Notes: generated by a model from the sequence alone, not told the origin. A stretch of 13,872 bases of DNA from Clostridium sp. CAG:524 (GCA_000434555.1 FR880104.1:1-13872), one strand, 5' to 3'. Shown: positions 7,672 to 13,193, counted from the first letter of the stretch. Numbers and translations: made by a program.

Positions 7672-7700
7672 ATTTTATCATTTTAAGATTTAAAAGTAAA
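7672..7700 (-). promoter_or_regulatory. Promoter of the BspA-like gene
   Basis: Extended -10 TG-A-TAAAAT (7672-7680, minus strand) with TTTACT as a fair -35 (7695-7700) at 17-bp spacing. It leaves a leader of about 11 nt carrying the GGAG ribosome binding site. It lies back to back with the promoter of the PAP2 gene. Confidence 0.5.
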
Positions 7701-7717
7701 TAAATATATAGTATAAT
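7689..7717 (+). promoter_or_regulatory. Promoter of the PAP2-superfamily gene
   Basis: TTTAAA (7689-7694) and a perfect TATAAT (7712-7717) with 17-bp spacing. The expected transcription start is near 7724, the first base of an in-frame GTG and only 9 nt before the ATG at 7733. No ribosome binding site fits between. Confidence 0.55.
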
Positions 7718-7732
7718 ATATATGTGATTTTT

Positions 7733-8377
7733 ATGAAGAAGTATATTAAAAAATTAGAAATTAAACCAATAATTACTACTATATGTTTAGTTTGTATTCA
7801 ATCAATATTATATTTTATATCTAAATTATTACAAGGAGATCTAAACTTAGTTGGAAATGTTATTGACACCAAGATACCATTTGTACCTGCATTTTTTATA
7901 CCCTATTGTATTTGGTATTTAATGATATTTATAATTCCATATTATTTATATTGCAAAGACAAAGATAAATTTATTAAATATACTATGGCGTATATACTAT
8001 GCTCTATGATAGGAAATATTGTATTTATAAGTTACCCATCAACAGTAGCAAGACCTACTGTAACAGGAACTGATATATTTTCTCTTATAGCAAAATTTAT
8101 CTATTGGATAGATACCCCTACTAATTGCTTTCCATCATTACATTGTGCGATAAGCATGCTATTTATACTATATACATGTGAAAGCAAAAATACAAACATA
8201 ATCACTAAAATATCAGTATGTATAATATCAATCTTAATAATGTTATCAACTCTATTTACTAAACAACATGTAGTCGTAGATTTCATAAGTGGAGATATAC
8301 TTGCTTTAATAGTATATTTAATAGTTAAACCATCTAAAAAATTACCTAATTATATCAAAACAAAACTAAATATTTAA
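7733..8377 (+). CDS. PAP2-superfamily membrane phosphatase
   Basis: 214-residue integral membrane protein with about six membrane segments. The three phosphatase motifs can be traced: an Arg-Pro after VA (Arg107), FPSLHC with His137 (134-138; the PSLH form of the PAP2_3/inositol-phosphorylceramide-synthase-like subgroup rather than PSGH), and TKQHVVVD with His179 and Asp183. Such enzymes hydrolyse or transfer phosphate on lipid substrates such as phosphatidic acid or undecaprenyl diphosphate at the membrane; the exact substrate is open. I prefer the ATG at 7733 (MKKYIKK); an in-frame GTG at 7724 coincides with the predicted transcription start and could serve as a leaderless start, adding three residues. 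Neither has a Shine-Dalgarno sequence. lexA follows 58 nt downstream with its own promoter. Confidence 0.83.
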   Translation: MKKYIKKLEIKPIITTICLVCIQSILYFISKLLQGDLNLVGNVIDTKIPFVPAFFIPYCIWYLMIFIIPYYLYCKDKDKFIKYTMAYILCSMIGNIVFISYPSTVARPTVTGTDIFSLIAKFIYWIDTPTNCFPSLHCAISMLFILYTCESKNTNIITKISVCIISILIMLSTLFTKQHVVVDFISGDILALIVYLIVKPSKKLPNYIKTKLNI

Positions 8378-8383
8378 AAAATA

Positions 8384-8412
8384 TTTACAATCATTTGTTT
8401 GTGTGTTATTAT
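8384..8412 (+). promoter_or_regulatory. lexA promoter
   Basis: TTTACA (8384-8389, 5/6 to TTGACA) and TATTAT (8407-8412, 5/6 to TATAAT) with an ideal 17-bp spacer. The expected start near 8419 leaves the GGAGGA ribosome binding site (8425-8430) inside a short leader. Confidence 0.65.
8387..8402. promoter_or_regulatory. Candidate LexA operator (SOS box)
   Basis: ACAATCATTTGTTTGT is a 16-bp imperfect palindrome (ACAAnCAnnTGnTTGT). Its inner 14 bases (8388-8401) agree with the Gram-positive LexA box CGAACRNRYGTTYG at 11 of 14 positions; the right half GTTTG is a full match. It overlaps the -35 and spacer of the lexA promoter, the expected place for autorepression. Confidence 0.6.
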
Positions 8413-8435
8413 TTACTTATAAATGGAGGAAAAAT

Positions 8436-9062
8436 ATGGAAAAGTTAACATCTAAACAAGAAAAAATATTAACAACTATTAAAAAATTCATTGCTAAAAA
8501 TGGATATTCTCCTACTATACGCGAATTATGCACATTATGTAGTCTTAATAGTACTGCTACTATGTTTGTACACTTAAAGAATCTTACTAAAAAAGGATAT
8601 ATTAATCAAACAGGAAGTAAATTTAGAACTATAGAGTTAGTTGTACCAAATGAATATGATAAAAAGTATAAAGATAAAGATAATGTAGTAAATGTTCCAT
8701 TACTTGGTAAAGTTGCTGCTGGTAGTCCTATCGAAGCAATTGAAAAACCTAATGAATTCTTCTCTTTACCTGCTGAATTATTACCTAAAAACAAAGAGGT
8801 ATTTACTCTTGAAGTAAATGGTGACTCTATGATTAATGTAGGTATATTTGATGGAGATATCGTTATTGTTAAAAAAGAAAAAACTGCGAATAATGGTGAA
8901 ATAGTTGTGGCTATGACTGATGAAAATGAAGTAACATTAAAAAGATTTTATAAAGAAAAAGACCACATAAGACTTCAACCTGAAAATGATTATCTTGAAC
9001 CAATTATATTAAAAAATGTAACTATTCTTGGTAAAGCAATTGGTCTATATAGAAAAATATAG
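8436..9062 (+). CDS. lexA: SOS repressor LexA
   Basis: 208 residues, standard length. An N-terminal winged helix-turn-helix (1-70; YSPTIREL, then LNSTATMFVHLKNL) binds DNA. The C-terminal S24 autoprotease domain has the Ala95-Gly96 cleavage site (GKVAAGSP), catalytic Ser131 (NGDSM) and Lys169 (EVTLKRF), all intact. RecA-stimulated self-cleavage would relieve repression of DNA-damage genes. I start at the ATG at 8436 because GGAGGA ends 5 nt before it; an in-frame GTG at 8403 lies upstream of the likely transcription start. A candidate LexA box in its own promoter fits autoregulation. A bidirectional terminator follows. Identification is secure. Confidence 0.97.
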   Translation: MEKLTSKQEKILTTIKKFIAKNGYSPTIRELCTLCSLNSTATMFVHLKNLTKKGYINQTGSKFRTIELVVPNEYDKKYKDKDNVVNVPLLGKVAAGSPIEAIEKPNEFFSLPAELLPKNKEVFTLEVNGDSMINVGIFDGDIVIVKKEKTANNGEIVVAMTDENEVTLKRFYKEKDHIRLQPENDYLEPIILKNVTILGKAIGLYRKI

Positions 9063-9068
9063 CATTTG

Positions 9069-9092
9069 AAAACTGATCGTTTGATCAGTTTT
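9069..9092. terminator. Bidirectional terminator between lexA and the rhomboid gene
   Basis: A perfect 10-bp stem (AAAACTGATC 9069-9078 with GATCAGTTTT 9083-9092) and a GTTT loop. On the plus strand it continues TTTTATTTTG after lexA; on the minus strand TTTT follows the stem GC core after the rhomboid gene, whose stop codon (9091-9093) overlaps the hairpin. Confidence 0.8.
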
Positions 9093-10224
9093 ATTTTGTC
9101 ATCATCATATATATTAAGAACACAGCCATAAGAATTAGTACTACTAATCCATTTATTTGATCACTCTTTCTATGTTTGTCCCCTATTCCAATTGCCATTG
9201 AAATTAGTATTCCACCAATAAGTCCACCTATATGAGCACTTAAATCTATACTTGATGATAAAAATCCTATTACTAAATTAATAATTATAACAGGCATAAT
9301 ACTACCTCTTAATATACCTTGTAATGTTGCTCTGTAATAATAAGTGAAATAACATATACTACCAAGTAATCCAAATATAGCACCACTAGCACCAATACTT
9401 ATACTATCAGCAGTCATAAATACTCCGCTAAATATACTACCAAGTAGTCCACTTACTAAATATATAAGTAAAAATTTACTCTTACCATAATATCTTTCAA
9501 CAACAGGACCTATACTATATAATGCTATCATATTAAATAATATATGCAATATATCAGCATGAACAAACATACAGGTAAATAACCTATAGAATTCTCCATT
9601 TTGAACAAGTTCATAATTATTACCAAACATATTAATTAATTCATCATTACCATGAAGTACTCCATATAAGAATACCATTAGATTAAGAACAATTAATATA
9701 TAAGTAACAACTGGTTTTTTAGGACTAAATATTTTCTCTAATTTCTTTTCTTTTTTCATTGTATTTTGATTCATATCTTCTGTTAATTTAAAGAATTCAA
9801 CAGGGTCTACTTTATCATTAAAATCAGTTTCTTTAACTTTAGGAAAGAATTCTTTAACAAATTTATTTTTCTTAAAGTCATCTAGTCCATCTATTTTAAT
9901 AGTTTCTATATTCTTATTATCAATTATACTTACATTATCACCTGTATCTAAAAGTAAATTTAATGTAGTCATTTTAAATGATAATGTATTTCTTTTTATA
10001 CTTTTCATTATTGTTTTTACTTTAAATATATCACTTTTAAATTGTTCTTCATTATGTATATAATTTGTATTTATTCTAATAAGTTTTAAATCATTTTCCA
10101 TATTTTCAAGCCATATTTCATTATCAAGGCCATTTATAATAACAGGTTTATAATCTTCTTCTGTTATAAAATAATGTAATATTTTTAATATGATATCATC
10201 TTTCTTATTTATTTTTATATTCAT
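9091..10224 (-). CDS. Rhomboid family intramembrane serine protease (GluP/YqgP-like)
   Basis: 377 residues. The cytosolic N-terminal domain (1-165) resembles the extra domain of Bacillus GluP/YqgP and ends in a Lys-rich stretch (MKKEKKLEK) before the first membrane segment (about 172-190). The membrane core carries HADILHILFN (222-231), the catalytic Ser280 in GASGAIFG, and His331 in SAHIGG, so the Ser-His dyad is complete; a seventh segment ends the protein (358-374). The Bacillus protein is longer (about 500 residues) with C-terminal TPR repeats that are absent here. Rhomboids cleave membrane proteins within or near the bilayer and in Bacillus help in membrane-protein quality control with FtsH; substrates here are unknown. 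AAAGGAA precedes the ATG and a promoter is visible at 10245-10273. Confidence 0.93.
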   Translation of the reverse strand: MNIKINKKDDIILKILHYFITEEDYKPVIINGLDNEIWLENMENDLKLIRINTNYIHNEEQFKSDIFKVKTIMKSIKRNTLSFKMTTLNLLLDTGDNVSIIDNKNIETIKIDGLDDFKKNKFVKEFFPKVKETDFNDKVDPVEFFKLTEDMNQNTMKKEKKLEKIFSPKKPVVTYILIVLNLMVFLYGVLHGNDELINMFGNNYELVQNGEFYRLFTCMFVHADILHILFNMIALYSIGPVVERYYGKSKFLLIYLVSGLLGSIFSGVFMTADSISIGASGAIFGLLGSICYFTYYYRATLQGILRGSIMPVIIINLVIGFLSSSIDLSAHIGGLIGGILISMAIGIGDKHRKSDQINGLVVLILMAVFLIYMMMTK

Positions 10225-10244
10225 TTTAATTTCCTTTCATTTCA

Positions 10245-10273
10245 ATAATAATATTTTACTATTAAACATACAA
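10245..10273 (-). promoter_or_regulatory. Promoter of the rhomboid gene
   Basis: On the minus strand TTGTAT (10268-10273) and TATTAT (10245-10250) are 17 bp apart. The predicted start near 10238 keeps the AAAGGAA ribosome binding site in the leader. TACAAT on the plus strand at 10269-10274, a possible -10 for the divergent TspO-like gene, overlaps this -35, so the two promoters may compete. Confidence 0.5.
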
Positions 10274-10280
10274 TTAGTAA

Positions 10281-10289
10281 AGAGGTGAT
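10281..10289 (+). promoter_or_regulatory. Strong Shine-Dalgarno sequence that argues for an ATT start
   Basis: AGAGGTGAT matches the anti-Shine-Dalgarno end of 16S rRNA almost fully. The only usual start codon nearby (GTG, 10285-10287) lies inside it. The in-frame codon at normal spacing (8 nt after GAGG) is ATT at 10294-10296. Confidence 0.55.
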
Positions 10290-10761
10290 AAAAATTAAAA
10301 AGTATTTTAAGAATATATTATTATTTATTTTTATATTGTTTTTATGGTTACTTAGTGGTTTTATATTTAAATTTAATAAAGAATATTATGATTTATTAAG
10401 ATTGCCTTCCTTTGTTTTAAATGGTAAATTAATAAGTATTATATGGTTTATTATTTATATACTTAATACTATTTCTATAATTATTGTATCTAAGAAAACA
10501 AATATATTTAAGAATAGAGATTATCTTTATATATTACTTACTAATTATTTAGCAAATGAGTTATTTATGTATTTCTTTTTCTATTTGATGAGCCCATTCT
10601 TAGGATTTGCGATTACTACTGTGGTAATGTTAAGTACGATATTCTTATTTTTAGAAACAAAAAAGATTTCTAAAAAATCTTCTTATTTCTTAATACCTTA
10701 TATTATTTATAGTATATATACATTTATATTAATGAGTACTGTATATTTTATGAATTTCTAA
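10285..10761 (+). CDS. TspO/MBR-family membrane protein, divergent
   Basis: About 155-158 residues with five membrane segments, the size and topology of TspO/MBR (tryptophan-rich sensory) proteins. Traces of the family pattern: YYDLLRLPSF (34-43) for the WYxxLxKPxF motif, SIIWFIIYIL for the second segment, NELFMYFFF (91-99) for the N-x-x-W-S-x-x-F-F motif, and LIPYIIYSIYTFIL (136-149) for the PYxxW-F-LN segment. Most conserved Trp and Pro residues are replaced, so ligand binding (porphyrin, cholesterol-like or lipid in known members) may differ. The start is uncertain: the listed GTG sits inside the ribosome binding site; ATT at 10294 is better placed and would give IKKYFKN as the N-terminus. 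It is divergent from the rhomboid gene and its end overlaps rluD tail to tail by 14 nt. Confidence 0.75.
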   Translation: MIKIKKYFKNILLFIFILFLWLLSGFIFKFNKEYYDLLRLPSFVLNGKLISIIWFIIYILNTISIIIVSKKTNIFKNRDYLYILLTNYLANELFMYFFFYLMSPFLGFAITTVVMLSTIFLFLETKKISKKSSYFLIPYIIYSIYTFILMSTVYFMNF

Positions 10762-11647
10762 ACATATCAAGTATTTCATTGAATTCTCTCTCTGGTGGTA
10801 CCTCAAATTCCATAAACTTTCCTGTTATTGGATGATTAAATCCTAAGTATTCTGCATGTAACATTTGTCCATAATCATTTATGATTTTCTTTTTACCATA
10901 AGTAGGATCATTAACAACAGGATGTCCTATATAATCCATATGAACTCTTATTTGATGTGTCCTTCCTGTTTCAAGTATACATTCTACTAAAGTTGCATTA
11001 TTAAGTCTTTCAAGTACAGTAAAGTTAGTAACAGCATTCTTACTATTGATATCTGTTACAGCCATTTTCTTTCTATCATATTTACTTCTACCTATTGGAG
11101 CATTTATTTTACCTTTAGATTCATCTATAATTCCCCAAACTAATGCTAAATATTTTCTTTTGATATTTTTATTTTTAAAGTCTTCACTAAGTATTCTATG
11201 TGCTTTATTTGTTTTGGCAATTAGTAGTATTCCAGAAGTATCTTTATCAATTCTATGAACTATACCACATCTTTCACTTCCACCTTCATCACTTAACTCA
11301 TCAGTATGATACATAAGCGCATTAACAAGTGTTTTAGAATAATTACCATTACCTGGATGAACTACCATACCACTCTTCTTATTAACAACAATAATATCAT
11401 CATCTTCATATAATATATTTATATCTATATCTTCTGCTTTAACACTAGTATCAATAGTTAAATCTTTTATTTTAATAATATCTCCTTCTTTTAAACTATA
11501 TCCACCTTTAACAATATTATCATTAACAGTTATATTACCATTTTTAATATTCTTTAATATAAAATTTCTACTTTCATTAAGATTAGATACTAAAAATACA
11601 TCTAATCTTTTTAATTCATTTTCTTTTTCTACTACTAACTCTTTCAT
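10748..11647 (-). CDS. rluD: RluD-family 23S rRNA pseudouridine synthase (YlyB-like)
   Basis: 299 residues. An N-terminal S4 domain (about 13-60; RLDVFLVSNL) is followed by the pseudouridine synthase domain with the catalytic motif HRIDKDTSG (131-139, Asp134 the nucleophile), ARxKY-type segment KRKYLALVWG, and RTHQIRVHM (229-237). RluD-type enzymes convert uridines in helix 69 of 23S rRNA to pseudouridine; the paralogues RluC/YlyB-like differ in target, so the exact site is not certain. The gene follows lspA, as ylyB does in Bacillus, and begins inside it (32-nt overlap), with AAGGAAGGT just before the ATG. Its 3' end overlaps the convergent TspO-like gene. Confidence 0.94.
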   Translation of the reverse strand: MKELVVEKENELKRLDVFLVSNLNESRNFILKNIKNGNITVNDNIVKGGYSLKEGDIIKIKDLTIDTSVKAEDIDINILYEDDDIIVVNKKSGMVVHPGNGNYSKTLVNALMYHTDELSDEGGSERCGIVHRIDKDTSGILLIAKTNKAHRILSEDFKNKNIKRKYLALVWGIIDESKGKINAPIGRSKYDRKKMAVTDINSKNAVTNFTVLERLNNATLVECILETGRTHQIRVHMDYIGHPVVNDPTYGKKKIINDYGQMLHAEYLGFNHPITGKFMEFEVPPEREFNEILDMFRNS

Positions 11648-12104
11648 ACTTACCTTCCTTTAAAACAATATAAATAAGTAATATAACACCTATTGTTATA
11701 TACATGTCAGCTATATTAAATATAGACATTTCTCTTTTAAATAATGTAAATGATATAAAATCAACTACATATCCTCTAAATATTCTATCTATTAAATTGC
11801 CTACTGCTCCACCTAGTATTAAGCTAAATGATAAAAGTGATAAATTATTATCAATATTCTTTTTCATCTCTTTTACTATATAAAATATTAATAGTAGAGA
11901 AATACCAATAAGAAATACTATATTACCACTAAGTATTCCAAAAGCAGCACCAGTATTTCTAATATAAATAAATTTAAAAAAATTATCAATTAATATCTTT
12001 TCTTCACCTATACTAAAATTTTTAACTATTAAATATTTAATTATTTGATCAAAAACAATAAGCATTAATAAACTAATTAATACAATTAAACTTTTCTTTT
12101 TCAT
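11616..12104 (-). CDS. lspA: Lipoprotein signal peptidase (signal peptidase II)
   Basis: 162 residues with four membrane segments, the usual form. Conserved motifs: FDQIIKYLI (18-26), RNTGAAFG (49-56), GGAVGNLIDR (98-107), and the two catalytic aspartates Asp115 (VVDFISF) and Asp133 (FNIADMYI). It cleaves signal peptides of diacylglyceryl-modified prolipoproteins in the cytoplasmic membrane. The basic C-terminal tail overlaps rluD by 32 nt. No ribosome binding site precedes the ATG; instead the extended -10 element TGATATAAT ends 7 nt before it, so the gene may be made from a leaderless mRNA in addition to readthrough from ylmC. Confidence 0.96.
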   Translation of the reverse strand: MKKKSLIVLISLLMLIVFDQIIKYLIVKNFSIGEEKILIDNFFKFIYIRNTGAAFGILSGNIVFLIGISLLLIFYIVKEMKKNIDNNLSLLSFSLILGGAVGNLIDRIFRGYVVDFISFTLFKREMSIFNIADMYITIGVILLIYIVLKEGKYERVSSRKRK

Positions 12105-12111
12105 ATTTCAA

Positions 12112-12140
12112 ATTATATCATAATTATTAAGATATATCTA
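12112..12140 (-). promoter_or_regulatory. Extended -10 promoter directly before lspA
   Basis: A perfect TG-A-TATAAT (12112-12120, minus strand) with TAGATA (4/6) as -35 at 17-bp spacing (12135-12140). Seven nt separate TATAAT from the lspA ATG, so transcription would begin at or one base before the start codon. The -35 lies within the end of ylmC. Confidence 0.55.
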
Positions 12141-12357
12141 TAAGTATTACATCTTCTCCCATTTTCTTTATTTGACTGAATTTAATAACTATTTCATCTG
12201 TATTTGAAAATAAACTTTTAACAAAATGTGTTTTTTCAATAATAAATTTAATCATATATCCACTTGTTTCATCAAAATAAACATCAATAATTTTACCTAT
12301 TTTTTTACCATCTTTTATATTAACAATATCCTTTTTTTGAAGTTCTGATAATCTCAT
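12127..12357 (-). CDS. ylmC: YlmC/YmxH family PRC-barrel protein
   Basis: 76 residues, all of one PRC-barrel domain. MRLSELQKKDIVNIKDGKKIG at the N-terminus and IKKMGEDVILID near the C-terminus match the YlmC/YmxH family of small proteins often annotated as sporulation proteins because of their context. Biochemical function is unknown; PRC barrels commonly mediate protein or RNA contacts. In Bacillus ylmC lies just downstream of sigG, as here, 11 nt after the sigG stop. There is no Shine-Dalgarno sequence; TATAAT (12363-12368) lies 5 nt before the ATG. Coupling to sigG translation is the simpler explanation for expression. Confidence 0.87.
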   Translation of the reverse strand: MRLSELQKKDIVNIKDGKKIGKIIDVYFDETSGYMIKFIIEKTHFVKSLFSNTDEIVIKFSQIKKMGEDVILIDIS

Positions 12358-12368
12358 ATTAAATTATA

Positions 12369-13139
12369 TTACATTATTAATTTTTTAACACTATTTAAAG
12401 CACTATTTTCTATTCTTGATACTTGTGCTTGACTTATCCTAAGATCACGCGCTATTTCACTTTGACTCATACCATAGAAATATCTTTTCATTATTATAGT
12501 TCTTTCTTTATCTTTTATTTTACTAAGTGCTTCTTTTAATGATAACATTTTATCTAAATCTTTAACACTAGAGTCTTCTAATTGATCTAATAGATATATT
12601 GTATCTCCTCCATCGTTATAAATAGGTTCAAATATACTCATAGGTTCTCCTAAAGAAGAAAGTGCTATATAAAGTTCATAATCTGTTATATTAAATTTCT
12701 TACATATTTCTTCATTAGATGGGTAAACACTATTATTATGCATACATTCTTCTTTATAATTTATTATTTGATATGCAAGTTCTTTAATACTTCTTGATAT
12801 TCTTATTTGATTATTATCTCTTATATATCTTTTGATTTCTCCTTCAATCATAAATACTGCATAAGTACTAAATCTAACGTTGAATTCTAAATCAAAATTA
12901 TCAACTGCTTTTATAAGTCCAACTACTCCTATTTGAAATAAATCATCTAAGTTATCACATTTATTTTGATATCTTTTAAGTATACTTAATACTAATTTTA
13001 AATTACCTTCTACAAGTAATCTTTTACTTTCATTGTCTCCTTTCTTAAGACTTTTAAATAATAATACCATTTCTTCATGTGCAAGACTTCTAAGACTACT
13101 TGTGTTAATACCTGCTATTTCTACTTTATTTTTTGCCAT
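12369..13139 (-). CDS. sigG: Sporulation sigma factor SigG
   Basis: 256 residues, matching Bacillus SigG (about 260). The N-terminal signature NKVEIAGINTSSL separates it from SigF. Region 2 has NLDDLFQIGVVGLIKAVDNF and RFSTYAVFMIEGEIKRYIRD, then region 3 (RISRSIKELAYQ, EPIYNDGGD), and region 4 ends with a helix-turn-helix GMSQSEIARDL, ISQAQVSRIE. In endospore formers SigG directs late forespore genes, including those for DNA protection and germination. The ATG has AAAGGAA 7 nt upstream, placed in the 3' arm of a terminator hairpin; a candidate sigma-G-type promoter overlaps the hairpin. sigE, which precedes sigG in Bacillus, is not in the window. This gene is the main evidence that the organism sporulates. 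Confidence 0.93.
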   Translation of the reverse strand: MAKNKVEIAGINTSSLRSLAHEEMVLLFKSLKKGDNESKRLLVEGNLKLVLSILKRYQNKCDNLDDLFQIGVVGLIKAVDNFDLEFNVRFSTYAVFMIEGEIKRYIRDNNQIRISRSIKELAYQIINYKEECMHNNSVYPSNEEICKKFNITDYELYIALSSLGEPMSIFEPIYNDGGDTIYLLDQLEDSSVKDLDKMLSLKEALSKIKDKERTIIMKRYFYGMSQSEIARDLRISQAQVSRIENSALNSVKKLIM

Positions 13140-13173
13140 AAAAAATTCCTTTCAACAATATATTGAAAGGAAT
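13140..13173 (-). terminator. Hairpin before sigG: terminator that also contains the sigG ribosome binding site
   Basis: An 11-bp perfect stem, ATTCCTTTCAA (13163-13173 on the minus strand) with TTGAAAGGAAT (13145-13155), a 7-nt loop, then TTTTT running directly into the sigG ATG. It has the form of an intrinsic terminator for the upstream 80-residue gene (stop at 13194). The sigG Shine-Dalgarno sequence AAAGGA is in the 3' arm, so a readthrough RNA would have it base-paired. Confidence 0.75.
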
Positions 13174-13188
13174 CTTGATTTTTTATTC
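13159..13188 (-). promoter_or_regulatory. Candidate sigma-G (or sigma-F)-type promoter of sigG
   Basis: On the minus strand GAATA (13184-13188), 18 bp, CAATATA (13159-13165). As I recall the Bacillus sigma-G consensus, roughly GnATR, 17-18 bp, CATnnTA, only the third base of the -10 disagrees. The start would fall near 13152, giving a 13-nt leader with AAAGGA at its 5' end and without the 5' arm of the hairpin. Chance matches are possible in such AT-rich DNA. Confidence 0.5.
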
Positions 13189-13193
13189 ACTTT

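Noticed and set aside
8101..8286. Open frame of 61 codons on the minus strand
   Set aside because: Antisense to the PAP2 motifs; no start signal.
8368..8386. Possible terminator after the PAP2 gene (two copies of AAATATTT)
   Set aside because: The 8-bp stem is all A/T, the loop is 3 nt and no T-run follows; it is too weak to call.
8403..8435. Longer GTG start for lexA
   Set aside because: It overlaps the predicted -10 region, and the extra residues translate the GGAGGA ribosome binding site.
8606..8794. Open frame of 62 codons on the minus strand
   Set aside because: Antisense to the LexA linker and cleavage-site region; no support of its own.
11046..11258. Open frame of 70 codons on the plus strand
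   Set aside because: Antisense to the catalytic part of the pseudouridine synthase.
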